DNA of 64,000 bases, taken from Porphyromonas loveana (GTDB lineage Bacteria; Bacteroidota; Bacteroidia; Bacteroidales; Porphyromonadaceae). The position numbers were made by a program, and so were the translations under genes. Positions 35,561 through 45,608 of this stretch are shown piece by piece. The notes beneath the pieces are model-generated. The model worked only from the letters and a program-made list of their open reading frames with translations, searched no databases and was not told the DNA's origin. The stretch lies in contig NZ_QEKY01000008.1 of NCBI RefSeq assembly GCF_003096695.1, positions 62,001 through 126,000 of the forward strand, in the 5' to 3' direction. Position 1 is the first letter of the stretch. Each line of letters begins with the position of its first letter.

Positions 35561-37378
35561 TCAGCGAGACGATTCGTCTCCGACTCGAAAACGAATGGCA
35601 CCGGCTTCGTCTATGAGCAGCAGCTCGAAACGAGACGAAGGCACCAGCGGACGACAAGCTGCCCAAGCATGACGGGCAACCGCACGGAGTAGCAGCTCCG
35701 CATCCTCAGCAGTCGGGTGCGTCCATAATTCACGAGCCAGATTGAGGTCCTCTATTATCGGATGAATAGCTGCCGAACAATGCGACCGGCGTGCCAATTC
35801 GTGGAGGAAATCACGATTCATCACGACTTTCTTGCTATGCGTGTCCAGATTGCCCTCGGCCAACTTCACAGCCTTGCCGAGCATAATCCCGATGGTCACC
35901 AAATCGACGGGAGGAAATGAAGCCACACAGCTGAGCGATTCACCGATAAAATTGCCATACTGGACAAACGCCTGCGGAATCAAATCAGGATAGGCCCCCT
36001 TGACGTAATGCTCACTCTTGGCACCCGAATTGAGGACAATATGACGAGCGCCCAAGGCTGTAGCGATCCCCACTTGCTTGCGGATGGCACCGATAAAGGC
36101 TTCGGACGAGAACGGCTTCACCACTCCGGAGGTGCCGATAATAGAGATACCGTCCCAAATGCCCAAACGGGGATTGAAGGTCTGCGCAGCAGCTTCTCGT
36201 CCGGCAGGAATAATAATGGTAATATCCACCCCGCCTCGGGGATATAGTCGGCGCACCTCGGTCTCCATCATGCGACGCGGAACGGCGTTGATGGCAGGTT
36301 CTCCCACCTCGAGCCCAAGCCCGGGCAGCGTCACCACTCCGACTCCTTCCCCTTTGAGAAAGCGCACCTCTCGATGTTCCGTAGTTAATCGCACCAATGC
36401 ACAGATCTCCATCCCGTTGGTTACATCGGGATCATCGCCCGCATCTTTCAGCACCGTGGCCAAGAAAGCATCCCCTTCAGCTCGAACAGAAGCGACAGGA
36501 AGAGTGACAACCTCACCGGAAGGGAGTTCTACGGGGACTGTCTCGGACATTTCCTTCTGCAGCAGCGCACGCATGGCAGCCACCACGGCAGCCGTTGCCG
36601 TGGTACCGGTGGTAAACCCACTACGTAAGTGGAAGAAAGCAGGCAGAAGACGTTCGACAGCTCGCCTCAGTCCGACCGGACCGGAAACGGGAATAAAAGA
36701 CTCGGGCAAAACAGGACGAACGACTGCATAGACGCGGATACCGAGACGGCGCGCCGCAGCTATCTTGTCACCGAAGAAGCCGCTCTCTCCACTCTCTTTG
36801 GTGATCACGGCATCGGGGCGAAGGCTCTGCATCAGAGCTTCGTCGGCATGAGGTTCATAGAAAACAATGTGCTCGCGAGGGAAGCTGCTCCGATCGGCCA
36901 AGGCCAAGGATTCGTCACGCTTGAGAATACGACAGAAGGTAGTTCGCTCGCGCCAGAAATCTGCAAGTTTGGGAATGGTATTCACGCCCGTGAGCATGAG
37001 CAAACGCTCCACTCCATCGGACAGCATCTTCCGAACAGCCGCATCATAGTCCTCACACCAGACGATCCCCTCCTCTCGGGGAGGATACCTGCGTTCGTAT
37101 CGCACGACAGGAAGAGCCAAGCGATCGGCAGCTTCTGCGACGGCAGCATGCAGCCCTTCGGCAAACGGATGAGCGGCATCCACGATCAATCGGATCGCTT
37201 TTTCCTCACAGAAAGTCACGATGTCAGCAGCCGTCATGGCTCCCGCGAGACGGACACCATGATTGCAAACGATCTCTTGCAAACTGCTTTTGGTAGAATA
37301 GAAAAACGGCGTCCCCGACTCGTCCAACACGCGGGCAGCAGCCCGCCCCTCCGTCGTGCCGCCGAAGAGCAGGATCAT
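35561..37378 (-). CDS. fused precorrin-6A reductase (CbiJ) / cobalt-precorrin-5B methyltransferase (CbiD)
   Basis: This 605-aa fusion has an N-terminal CbiJ/CobK domain (about 1-240: MILLFGGTTEGRAAARVLDE, RLIVDAAHPFAEGLH, VITKESGESGFFGDKIAAAR) and a C-terminal CbiD domain (about 250-600: FRSGFTTGTTATAAVVAAM, VTLPGLGLEVGEPAINAVPR). CbiD methylates C1 of cobalt-precorrin-5B and CbiJ reduces the ring of precorrin-6A. It is last in the four-gene operon; its ATG overlaps the preceding stop by four bases (ATGA). Confidence 0.9.
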   Translation of the reverse strand: MILLFGGTTEGRAAARVLDESGTPFFYSTKSSLQEIVCNHGVRLAGAMTAADIVTFCEEKAIRLIVDAAHPFAEGLHAAVAEAADRLALPVVRYERRYPPREEGIVWCEDYDAAVRKMLSDGVERLLMLTGVNTIPKLADFWRERTTFCRILKRDESLALADRSSFPREHIVFYEPHADEALMQSLRPDAVITKESGESGFFGDKIAAARRLGIRVYAVVRPVLPESFIPVSGPVGLRRAVERLLPAFFHLRSGFTTGTTATAAVVAAMRALLQKEMSETVPVELPSGEVVTLPVASVRAEGDAFLATVLKDAGDDPDVTNGMEICALVRLTTEHREVRFLKGEGVGVVTLPGLGLEVGEPAINAVPRRMMETEVRRLYPRGGVDITIIIPAGREAAAQTFNPRLGIWDGISIIGTSGVVKPFSSEAFIGAIRKQVGIATALGARHIVLNSGAKSEHYVKGAYPDLIPQAFVQYGNFIGESLSCVASFPPVDLVTIGIMLGKAVKLAEGNLDTHSKKVVMNRDFLHELARRSHCSAAIHPIIEDLNLARELWTHPTAEDAELLLRAVARHAWAACRPLVPSSRFELLLIDEAGAIRFRVGDESSR

Positions 37379-39222
37379 GTGCGGAAGAGGTGTTTAAATT
37401 CGTCGGCATACAAGCGCGACAGCCCTTCGCGATTGTCGATGGCTTCTCCCACGACGATCATAGTCGTAAGCGTCAGATTATTCTCCTTCACGATTTCGGA
37501 CAGATGCGCAAGTGTGCCTCGGAAAATCTTTTCGTCCGGCCACGTCAGACGATAGCAGGCTGCCACAGGCGTTTCGGGCGGATAATGCACCAGCAGCTCG
37601 CGCTGCACATCGTCCACAATCGCTGCGCTGAGGAAGATACACATCGTGCTCTGCGACTGTGCCAGCAGATGAAGTTTCTCTCGCTCAGGCATGGGAGTGC
37701 GTCCCTCCCCTCGGGTGAGGATGATCGTCTGCGTGCGCTCCGGAATGGTAAACTGTGAACGAAGAGCAGCGGCAGCGGCTTGGAACGATGAGATACCGGG
37801 GGTGATGTGATAGCGCATACCATAATGATCGAAAAGCGCCATCTGCTCCTGGATAGCTCCGTATATGCAGGGATCGCCCGTATGCAGGCGAACGACCAAC
37901 TTGCCTCGCCGATAGAAATCGGCCATCAGTTCGAACTGCTCTTCCAAGTTCATTGCGGCCGAGCTCCTGACAGTAGCTCCTGCCTTGGCACAGGCGGTCA
38001 ATTCACGCGGCACCAAGCTACCGGCATAAAGGATCAGATCGGCTTTTTCCAAGAATTGCCGTCCCCGCACCGAGACCAAATCGGGATCACCCGGTCCGGC
38101 TCCAACAATTTCGATATGGCCGGCTCGAACCGAATCGGCAGTTTGCGCCACGGAAAAGGTGAAATCATTCCCTTCGGACAGCTGCCCTTTCTGCTTCTCA
38201 ATGACAACAGGACCCATACCCGCGGCCTTTCGAGCCGATGCCTCTGCCACACCGTAGCTGCCCGTAACGGCAAATACTTTGTCAGAGGGGTTGGGCACCT
38301 CTACCCCCTGCAGCTCCTCTCCCGTATAAATATGGAGCGGTTGGTTGCCCAGACTACGGGCAATGTCTGCGATAAGGGGTTCATTGGCTTTGATATCTAT
38401 GGTACTGACTCCGCCCACGGCTTCAGGAGCATAGCCCAACCGTCGAATTTCCGAGACAATGTGTGCGAGGATGCCGGCAGATGCACACTGCTTGCGACAC
38501 CCCACCCCCAGCACAAGAGCAGGAGGATAATAGGCGATCATCGGCAGCTGACTCTCGTTATAGCGAGCAGAAACAACAAGCAGAAGATCATAATCTTCTT
38601 GACAAACATCCTCGAAGCGATAATAAAGGTGTACATGAGGCGGGCAAGTCCTCTCCAACTCGTCCTCTCCTCGTCCGGCTGTCTCCAAGATCAGTGCCGT
38701 GCGGGCACCATTGACGAAGAGAGATATCGGACGATTCATATCGCCCGTATTGGACACGGCCTTCCATCCATACGTATTGGCCAATGTGTCCAACGCCCAC
38801 AAGCCGATGCGGTCGCTCTGCGTAGTCACCACGGGTTCGGCACCGATGGCAGACGCAACCAGACAGGTCAGATCATTGGCCCCTCCTACATGTCCGCTCA
38901 GCACAGAGACCACGTAGCGCCCCGTACTGTCCACATTGACGACGGCAGGATCGTGATGCTTATCTGTGATATAGGGCGCAATGCTTCGCACGCATATCCC
39001 CATCGCTCCGATAAAAATCCATGCATCGAACAGCGAAAAGGAGGTTGCAACCAAATCGGCAATAGAGGAAATAGTAGAAACCTCAGCAGACGACACCTCA
39101 GTAGGAAGAAGACCTATCGTAAATATCTTTTTCTCTCCCAACAGTTCGGATGCAATGGTCTGCGCCAGAGACAGACTGATATGAGATACACAGACAATGG
39201 CTGTACGATCGAGTTGTGGCAT
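37375..39222 (-). CDS. fused cobalt-precorrin-5A hydrolase (CbiG) / precorrin-4 C11-methyltransferase (CbiF/CobM)
   Basis: This 615-aa fusion begins with CbiG (about 1-345: FIGAMGICVRSIAPYITDKH, SVLSGHVGGANDLT, LGVGCRKQCASAGI), which opens the lactone to release acetaldehyde and completes ring contraction. The C-terminal CbiF/CobM methyltransferase (about 365-600: IEIVGAGPGDPDLVSVRG, RLHTGDPCIYGAIQEQM, TPGISSFQAAAAAL) methylates C11. The two steps are adjacent in the anaerobic pathway, so the fusion joins consecutive activities. Translation is coupled to cbiJ-cbiD. Confidence 0.92.
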   Translation of the reverse strand: MPQLDRTAIVCVSHISLSLAQTIASELLGEKKIFTIGLLPTEVSSAEVSTISSIADLVATSFSLFDAWIFIGAMGICVRSIAPYITDKHHDPAVVNVDSTGRYVVSVLSGHVGGANDLTCLVASAIGAEPVVTTQSDRIGLWALDTLANTYGWKAVSNTGDMNRPISLFVNGARTALILETAGRGEDELERTCPPHVHLYYRFEDVCQEDYDLLLVVSARYNESQLPMIAYYPPALVLGVGCRKQCASAGILAHIVSEIRRLGYAPEAVGGVSTIDIKANEPLIADIARSLGNQPLHIYTGEELQGVEVPNPSDKVFAVTGSYGVAEASARKAAGMGPVVIEKQKGQLSEGNDFTFSVAQTADSVRAGHIEIVGAGPGDPDLVSVRGRQFLEKADLILYAGSLVPRELTACAKAGATVRSSAAMNLEEQFELMADFYRRGKLVVRLHTGDPCIYGAIQEQMALFDHYGMRYHITPGISSFQAAAAALRSQFTIPERTQTIILTRGEGRTPMPEREKLHLLAQSQSTMCIFLSAAIVDDVQRELLVHYPPETPVAACYRLTWPDEKIFRGTLAHLSEIVKENNLTLTTMIVVGEAIDNREGLSRLYADEFKHLFRT

Positions 39223-39233
39223 AGGAGTGTGTT

Positions 39234-40472
39234 CTAATCTTGTTTTCTTGCTTGTAGTACGTCGATAGGATTGTTGGCATCGGCCATCAGGCGCATAGAG
39301 GAGAGGAGTTTCATTCCACAGGCCTCTATGGCGGCGAGGAAGAGGGCACGACTCTCTTCTGATACGGAGTTGAAGACGAGAAGACCGCCGGCAGTCATCG
39401 AGCGATGCACCTTGGCTATTATCTCCACGAGCTTTCCACCATGGCCACCAATAAAGACGGCATCGGGCGGCATAAGATCGGTTACGTCTGCATCCAAGAA
39501 GTCACCGATCCGACAGTCGATACCGGGTGCACCGAAGCGGCGACTATTCTCTTGCATGAGGGCAGCCCCTTCGGGCCTGATCTCAAAGGCCGCAACATGA
39601 AGATGAGGGAAATTGAGTTTGGCTTCGATAGATACTGATCCGGTGCAGAATCCCACATCCCAGAACGATGAAGCGTGATGAAGGTCCAGACAGCTGAGCG
39701 ACACGAGCCGGAACGGCTTCTTTGTGATCATCTTCACGCGACCGTCCAATGGCATGAAATCAGTCTCCGACAATCCCATCGGGGCGCGGTATGGCATATT
39801 GCGATTATTGGTCGTCAGTATAACGCAGTTGGGACGACCGAACTCCCGCTCCGTTGCTTCCCGGAGTGAGAGCGTGTCCAACTTTTGCTCTTTCGGATTG
39901 CCCATTTGTGTTCCCACAGACATCGTATAGTCGGTGTAACCGTAGTCGAGCATCCTCCGAGCAATGGTGGCAGGAGTATGTTCGCGATCGGTCAGCAGAC
40001 CGATTTTTTGCGTTCGTTCGATAAGGGCACGATCAAACTCATGCCACGGTCTACCGGTGAGCGATACGATCCGCATGTCGTGATAGGGCAATCGCATGGC
40101 ATGCGCCAGCATTTGCAAGCTGTTGAACGCAGGAAAGACTACCACTTCGGCATCGGGCAGTCTGTTCATGACCGTATTGGCAAATCCAAAGAATAGAGGA
40201 TCGCCCGAAGCAAAAACGACAATCTCCTCATGTGCTCGATACTGCTCGAAGACGTCGTCCAACGGCACAGTTATATCTATCCATTCCGCCCCCTGCGGCA
40301 AGAGCGTGTGCACGATCTCACGATGACGCAGTCCTCCGCTGAAAACCCTGCCTCGGGCGATGGCTTCCACGGCCTCGGGTATGAAATACGGATGCGGGGC
40401 ATCGCTCATCCCCAGAATAACGAAGCGTTGCCGCCCGCTGTGCAATGCGTGCTCTATGGTCGTGTCACACAT
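39234..40472 (-). CDS. fused precorrin-6Y/7 C5- and C15-methyltransferase (CbiE-CbiT, CobL type)
   Basis: The 412-aa protein joins CbiE (about 1-210: RFVILGMSDAPHPYFI, VVFASGDPLFFGFAN) and CbiT (about 215-412: FWDVGFCTGSVSIEAK, DAVFIGGHGGKLVEII), which methylate C5 and C15 with loss of the acetate carboxyl. A longer frame reaches 40589, but ATG 40472 overlaps the upstream stop by eight bases and starts just before the CbiE fold, so I use it. It is third in order of transcription from the 5' end only if the unit starts elsewhere; as seen, it is second. Confidence 0.9.
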   Translation of the reverse strand: MCDTTIEHALHSGRQRFVILGMSDAPHPYFIPEAVEAIARGRVFSGGLRHREIVHTLLPQGAEWIDITVPLDDVFEQYRAHEEIVVFASGDPLFFGFANTVMNRLPDAEVVVFPAFNSLQMLAHAMRLPYHDMRIVSLTGRPWHEFDRALIERTQKIGLLTDREHTPATIARRMLDYGYTDYTMSVGTQMGNPKEQKLDTLSLREATEREFGRPNCVILTTNNRNMPYRAPMGLSETDFMPLDGRVKMITKKPFRLVSLSCLDLHHASSFWDVGFCTGSVSIEAKLNFPHLHVAAFEIRPEGAALMQENSRRFGAPGIDCRIGDFLDADVTDLMPPDAVFIGGHGGKLVEIIAKVHRSMTAGGLLVFNSVSEESRALFLAAIEACGMKLLSSMRLMADANNPIDVLQARKQD

Positions 40473-41871
40473 CGCGTCCGGGTTTGAGTTGTGCAGCATC
40501 GTTGTAGCAGAGGATGGCATTGATGAGGGTAGCGGCGAGATTGCTGCCCCCTTTGCGTCCTTCCACAATAATCTTGGGAATGGAGACAAACGGCTTCACG
40601 GCATGCTTCGACTCCTGCACATGGACGAAACCGACTGGAGCGGCGACGATACCGGCCGGATGCGCCTTGCCACGGTGGATCAAATCGGCCAACTCCTGTA
40701 AAGCCGTGGGTGCATTACCAAAGGCAAAGAGCGCGTCGGGATGCTCCTCCACAGCCAGACGGATGCCAGCCTGCGTGCGGGTGATTCCGTGGCGTGCTGC
40801 CAACTCAGCCACTCGCGGGTCATGCAAGTAACATTTGGCCTCGACATTGAGACGCTCCAAAGCCCCTTTGCGTATGCCCGAAGTCACCATCGTCACATCC
40901 GTCACGACCGTGTGTAGGCGCCCCGTCTCCACCATCTCATACAAGGAGGCCACGGCATGCGGATCAGTATAAAGGATGTTCTCCATGTCGAAGTCCGCAG
41001 TCGTATGAATGGCATGAAGCAAAGCCCATTTGTGATCCAAAGGCCAATCCATACGCTTGAGTTCGCGCTCAATCGTGCGGAAGCTCTTGATCATAATCTC
41101 CTGCCCGATTCCTTTCGCTTCGATCTCCGTCTCACGATAATAACCACGTGGTGTGATGAAACAGCCTTCGTGCACATAGGACTGCGTATTTCCTATGATT
41201 ACGACGGTGAACATATCCACCGCTTCGGGGGCGAACGCGCCGAGAGTCGTCACCGTCACTTCCTCATCGGCTCTGCCGGCCTGACGTACAAAGCCCACAG
41301 GCGTATCGGACGAACGATGCTGCAGGAAGATTTCGTGCAGACGATAGAGCTGCCAGTAACGGCCTTCGCTCTTGGGGTTGTAAATGGCCGTGACAAAGTC
41401 CGCCGATGCAGCAGCAGCAATTCGCTTCTCAATCACAAGCCAAGGCGTCATCAAGTCACTGAGCGAGATGAGACAGAGATCATGACCGATGGGGGCTCCC
41501 AGCAACGAAGCGGCTTTCTGGAAAGCACTGATACCGGGCAGGACTTCGATGTCCATCTCCACTCCTTTGGCTCGTTTCATCTCATATATGAGCGGAGCCA
41601 TGCCGTATATACCGGCATCGCCCGAACTGATCACGCAGACAGTCTTGCCCGCCAAGGCATAGTCGAAAGCCTCCTCGGCACGCTGTCGCTCCTTCTTCAT
41701 CCCACTATCAACACAGTGTGCATCAGGACGCAGGTAGGATTGGATAAACTGGAAATAGTATTTATAGCCGACGACTACGTCGGAACGGCCTATAGCCTCC
41801 AGTACTGCGGGGGTGATGTCCGCCGTGCTACCCGGTCCGATGCCGGCTACAATGATTCGAGCTCGATTCAT
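40465..41871 (-). CDS. fused precorrin-3B C17-methyltransferase (CbiH/CobJ) / precorrin-8X methylmutase (CbiC/CobH)
   Basis: This 468-aa fusion is the first gene of the corrin operon. The CbiH half (about 1-245: RIIVAGIGPGSTADITPAV, VISSGDAGIYGMAPLIYEM, VLPGISAFQKAASLLG) drives ring contraction. The CbiC half (about 255-460: DVTMVTSGIRKGALE, FGNAPTALQELADLI, PVGFVHVQESKHAV) moves a methyl group from C11 to C12. Methyltransferase and mutase act at separate points of the pathway. A -7 box lies 57 bases upstream; I found no cobalamin riboswitch there. Confidence 0.92.
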   Translation of the reverse strand: MNRARIIVAGIGPGSTADITPAVLEAIGRSDVVVGYKYYFQFIQSYLRPDAHCVDSGMKKERQRAEEAFDYALAGKTVCVISSGDAGIYGMAPLIYEMKRAKGVEMDIEVLPGISAFQKAASLLGAPIGHDLCLISLSDLMTPWLVIEKRIAAAASADFVTAIYNPKSEGRYWQLYRLHEIFLQHRSSDTPVGFVRQAGRADEEVTVTTLGAFAPEAVDMFTVVIIGNTQSYVHEGCFITPRGYYRETEIEAKGIGQEIMIKSFRTIERELKRMDWPLDHKWALLHAIHTTADFDMENILYTDPHAVASLYEMVETGRLHTVVTDVTMVTSGIRKGALERLNVEAKCYLHDPRVAELAARHGITRTQAGIRLAVEEHPDALFAFGNAPTALQELADLIHRGKAHPAGIVAAPVGFVHVQESKHAVKPFVSIPKIIVEGRKGGSNLAATLINAILCYNDAAQLKPGRDV

Positions 41872-41927
41872 ATTTCTCTACAAAAGACAAATAAATGGTG
41901 TTAGCAAAAAGTGACATTCACTCCCTA

Positions 41928-41935
41928 CAAAAGTA
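41928..41935 (-). promoter_or_regulatory. putative -7 box of the corrin operon
   Basis: The minus strand reads TACTTTTG, a fit to TAnnTTTG. The predicted leader is about 50 bases, too short for a cobalamin riboswitch. No -33 element was found. Confidence 0.4.
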
Positions 41936-42093
41936 AAGAAATAAGACTGCATCCGTATGCCACATCAATCCTTTGCGCGCGAACTATATTCCGAGGCGTT
42001 GTCAGCTGACAATCGTATATCAGTCTTTCCTTCCGTTCGACACTCAATTATCAAGAAAGTGGGCTGCGTGGTGCAAATATGTACCTTAGCATC

Positions 42094-43398
42094 ATGAAAC
42101 AAATACCATTGGCAGAGCGAATGCGTCCGAAGACACTGGCCGACTATGCCGGTCAGCACCATCTCGTCGGTCCGCAGGCTGCGCTCGGACAGATGATTCG
42201 CAAGGGAGAAATACCCTCCATGATCCTTTGGGGGCCGCCAGGCGTGGGCAAAACCACGTTGGCCGAGATCGTTGCTCACGAAGTCGATGCTCCTTTCTAC
42301 ACGCTCAGTGCCGTAAGTTCGGGCGTGAAGGAAGTGCGCGAGGTTATCGCCGACATCGAAGCGAAGCGGGGCAGCCTCTTCGACAAGGGCGGGCGTGCCA
42401 TCCTCTTCATCGACGAGATACACCGCTTCAGCAAGAGTCAGCAGGACTCCCTCCTCGCAGCCGTGGAGCGCGGCATCGTCACCCTCATCGGAGCTACGAC
42501 GGAGAATCCCAGTTTCGAAGTCATCCGCCCCTTGCTATCGCGCTGCCAGGTCTATGTCCTCAAGCCACAAAGCGATGAAGACCTCATGCTGTTGGCACGT
42601 CGTGCCATCGCGCAAGATACTGCCCTCGCCGCCAAACACACCCGCATCGACGAGAGCGAGGCATTGCTCCACTACGCCGGCGGAGATGCACGCAAGCTGT
42701 ACAACATCCTCGATCTCCTCTTGACAAGTGAAGTGGAGGACGAACTCGTCATCACAAACGAAAAAGTTCGGCAGCGCCTTCAGGAGAATCCCGCCGCTTT
42801 TGACAAAGGGGGCGAACTCCACTACGACATCGCCTCGGCCTTCATCAAGAGCATCCGTGGAAGCGACCCCGACGCCGCCATTTACTGGCTCGCGCGCCTT
42901 ATTGACGGAGGAGAGGAGCCTTCGTTCATCGCTCGCCGCCTGATCATTTCGGCTGCCGAAGACATCGGGCTGGCCAATCCGAATGCCATGCTCATAGCCA
43001 TCGCCTGCGCTCAGGCTCTCGACCGAATCGGTTGGCCCGAAGGGCGCATCCCGCTGGCCGAAGCCACCATCTATCTGGCCACATCCGAGAAGAGCAATTC
43101 GGCCTATCTGGCCATAGACTCTGCACTCGAATACGTGCGCAAGACAGGCAATCAGCCCGTCCCCCTGCACTTGCGTAATGCTCCCACCAAACTCATGGCT
43201 GATCTCGACTATGGGCGTAACTATCGCTATGCACACGACTACGCGGGGCACTTCGTCGCTCAGCAGTATCTGCCGGACAAGGCCGTGGGCTCCACTTTCT
43301 GGCAGCCGCAGACACACACCGCACACGAAGCCAAGTTGGGCGAACGGATGCAGCAGCTGTGGCATCGGGACACGACAGAGACCGACACCACTCCATAA
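42094..43398 (+). CDS. rarA: replication-associated recombination protein RarA (MgsA)
   Basis: The 434-aa clamp-loader-like AAA+ ATPase works at stalled replication forks. Walker A is [13 protein letters not shown], Walker B is [10 protein letters not shown], sensor 1 is [12 protein letters not shown] and SRC follows; the C-terminal MgsA domain ([19 protein letters not shown]) is intact. The start [12 protein letters not shown] aligns with the family N-terminus; an in-frame ATG five codons upstream is less likely. trmN6 follows after 18 bases. Confidence 0.94.
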   Translation: MKQIPLAERMRPKTLADYAGQHHLVGPQAALGQMIRKGEIPSMILWGPPGVGKTTLAEIVAHEVDAPFYTLSAVSSGVKEVREVIADIEAKRGSLFDKGGRAILFIDEIHRFSKSQQDSLLAAVERGIVTLIGATTENPSFEVIRPLLSRCQVYVLKPQSDEDLMLLARRAIAQDTALAAKHTRIDESEALLHYAGGDARKLYNILDLLLTSEVEDELVITNEKVRQRLQENPAAFDKGGELHYDIASAFIKSIRGSDPDAAIYWLARLIDGGEEPSFIARRLIISAAEDIGLANPNAMLIAIACAQALDRIGWPEGRIPLAEATIYLATSEKSNSAYLAIDSALEYVRKTGNQPVPLHLRNAPTKLMADLDYGRNYRYAHDYAGHFVAQQYLPDKAVGSTFWQPQTHTAHEAKLGERMQQLWHRDTTETDTTP

Positions 43399-43416
43399 GA
43401 GCAAGCGCCACGCCCC

Positions 43417-44187
43417 ATGTCACAAGACAGCTTCGACTTCCGACAATTTTCTATCGACCAAACGGGTTGCGCCATGCGTGTGGGCACTGACGGAGTTCTC
43501 ATCGGCGCATGGGCCGGAGAAAGCTGTGCCACGGACGCCTCGCTGCGCTGCCTGGACGTGGGCAGCGGCACCGGTCTTGTGGCGCTGATGCTCGCGCAAC
43601 GATTCCCCCAAGCCCGAATAGAAGGAGTGGAAATAGAGCCGACTGCCGCCGACTGCGCCAGCAGCAATGCCGCAGCCTCTCCCTTCTCCGAGCGGGTAAA
43701 CATCCATGCGGGGGATTTTTTAGCCCCGTCCTTTCTCTCGACAGTACCTGCAAGCGGTTACGACCTCATCGTGTCCAATCCGCCCTACTTCCGTGCCTCT
43801 CTCCACGCTCCCGACCGGCAGCGCACCGTAGCACGCCACGAAGGAGATCTCACGCTGGAGAAGTTGATGGAGCAGGCCGCCCGATTCCTCGGTCCCAATG
43901 GTCTCTTGGCACTCGTCACGCCCTACGACAGGCTCGGCGATTTGCGTATGTATGCTGCATCTTCCCGCCTGATGCTCACCCGCCTGACGGAGGTGCGCAC
44001 CCTGCCCCACAAACAACCCAAGCGTCTTTTAAGCGAATGGCGGCACGCCGATACTGCTATCGACATGCCGCCACTCGTGAGCGATACGCTCATTATCCAC
44101 CCCGCAGCAGGCTATTATTCATCCGAGTATGCCCGCCTGACAGGCGCATTCTATACGACTTCCCTGCGCATCCTCGCCACAGGATAG
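43417..44187 (+). CDS. trmN6: tRNA1(Val) (adenine(37)-N6)-methyltransferase TrmN6
   Basis: The 256-aa SAM enzyme has motif I CLDVGSGTGLVALMLAQ, an acidic motif II (IEGVEIEPTA) and the N6-adenine motif LIVSNPPYF. Order and length match the YfiC/TrmN6 family, which methylates A37 of tRNA-Val. It is second in a unit with rarA. Its last 37 bases overlap the 3' end of rpoN on the other strand. Confidence 0.88.
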   Translation: MSQDSFDFRQFSIDQTGCAMRVGTDGVLIGAWAGESCATDASLRCLDVGSGTGLVALMLAQRFPQARIEGVEIEPTAADCASSNAAASPFSERVNIHAGDFLAPSFLSTVPASGYDLIVSNPPYFRASLHAPDRQRTVARHEGDLTLEKLMEQAARFLGPNGLLALVTPYDRLGDLRMYAASSRLMLTRLTEVRTLPHKQPKRLLSEWRHADTAIDMPPLVSDTLIIHPAAGYYSSEYARLTGAFYTTSLRILATG

Positions 44188-45608
44188 CCCAATTGTTCCC
44201 GATACTTGGCCACGGTGCGACGCGCCAGTTGGTAACCTTTTTCGGCCAAAGCCTCCGTTAAGTCCGTATCGGTGAGGGGTGCTGCTTTGTCTTCCGTCTC
44301 GATGATCTCCGCCAGCAGCTGTTTCACCATTCGGGTAGAGACCTCTTCGCCCTGATCGTTGGTAGTGGCATCGCTGAAAAAATACTTGAGCGGGAAAACG
44401 CCGAAGTCCGTCTGCACGTATTTACTACTACTCACCCGTGAGATCGTGCTCACGTCGTAACCCGTCATATCAGCCACATCCTTCATTCCCATGGGTCTGA
44501 GATCGGACAATTCGCCACTGCGGAAGTAATCCTCCTGCATACGCACGATGGCCTCCATCGTTCGCTGCATCGCTTCCCTGCGCTGACGGATGCCGTCGAT
44601 GAACCACCGCGCCTGCTCTACCTTCTGACGAACGAAGAGTAATGTCTCGCGACGTTCGCGCGAACGATTCTTCGCCGAGCTGCGATAGTCCTCCAACATC
44701 TCTCGATAGGCCGGATTCACGCGCAGAGGTTGCACGTCCCCGCCCGCGGTGAGAGATACCAACAAATCCTCACCCAGACGCTCCACGATGAAGTCCGGAT
44801 GCACCCGTATCATGGCTGCCTCCGCATCATCGCCCCAACCGTTGGCAGGTTTGGGATTGAGCTGCATGATGAGATCGAAGACTTCCTTCATCTCCGCATC
44901 CGATAGCGCAGCTTCTTCACGGATGCGATCGAAGCGCTTGTTCAGGAAGTCGTCGTACTGCCTCGACAAGATGTACATGGCAGTCGTCCGTGCCGACGTA
45001 TCGGGTAGCCGCTGCAGCTGCAGCATGAGGCATTCGCGCAGGTCACGCGCGCATATCCCCGGCGGATCCAGACTCTGCACCAGTCCTATCACCTCTTCCA
45101 CCTCGGCGGCATCGGCGTCTATACCGGCACGAAATGCAAGATCGTCCAGCAACTCCTCCGTGCCGCGATGCAGGTAGCCATCCTCGTCTATATTGCCTAT
45201 GATGTAGGGAGCAAGCTGCTGCTGACGCTCCGTCAGCGGGAGGTATTTGAGTTGCTCCACGAGCCTGTCATTGATGGAGGGTGCACCGGCCGAGAAAGGG
45301 ATCTCCTCGCGTCGGCTATTCCTATCCTGCCATTCCCGCAACTTATAGTCCGGTATGTCATCCTCATTGCGGTAATCCCCGAGCAAGATATCTGCGTCAC
45401 CGTCGGGCATCGTCTCGTCGTCGAGCCTTTCAGAGTCGTCCCTCCCTTCGTCATCGGGCAGTCCCTCTTCGAGAGCAGGATTCACCTCCAGTTCCTTTTG
45501 GATGCGCTCCTCCAGCTCCAAAGCCGGCAGCTCCAACAGTTTGATCTGCTGGATCTGCATAGCCGTAAAGCCCTGCTGTTGCTTCTGTGAGAGCGTTTGC
45601 TTCAGCAT
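44151..45608 (-). CDS. rpoN: RNA polymerase sigma-54 factor
   Basis: The 485-aa sigma factor has the Gln/Leu-rich activator-interacting N-terminus (KQQQGFTAMQIQQIKLLELP), an acidic linker (about 55-90), the core-binding domain and the C-terminal RpoN box ARRTVAKYREQL, which contacts the -24 element. It directs RNA polymerase to -24/-12 promoters that need NtrC-type ATPases. It overlaps murF by seven bases and is probably expressed from the murF promoter. Its only obvious activator in this window is the regulator at 13174. Confidence 0.96.
   Translation of the reverse strand: MLKQTLSQKQQQGFTAMQIQQIKLLELPALELEERIQKELEVNPALEEGLPDDEGRDDSERLDDETMPDGDADILLGDYRNEDDIPDYKLREWQDRNSRREEIPFSAGAPSINDRLVEQLKYLPLTERQQQLAPYIIGNIDEDGYLHRGTEELLDDLAFRAGIDADAAEVEEVIGLVQSLDPPGICARDLRECLMLQLQRLPDTSARTTAMYILSRQYDDFLNKRFDRIREEAALSDAEMKEVFDLIMQLNPKPANGWGDDAEAAMIRVHPDFIVERLGEDLLVSLTAGGDVQPLRVNPAYREMLEDYRSSAKNRSRERRETLLFVRQKVEQARWFIDGIRQRREAMQRTMEAIVRMQEDYFRSGELSDLRPMGMKDVADMTGYDVSTISRVSSSKYVQTDFGVFPLKYFFSDATTNDQGEEVSTRMVKQLLAEIIETEDKAAPLTDTDLTEALAEKGYQLARRTVAKYREQLGYPVARMRREVV

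Noticed and set aside
37807-39237. Antisense open frame (476 codons) opposite the CbiG-CbiF gene
   Set aside because: The minus-strand fusion shows all expected motifs, and the antisense product has none.
41872-42078. Cobalamin riboswitch upstream of the corrin operon
   Set aside because: No B12-box-like core was found, and the predicted leader is only about 50 bases.
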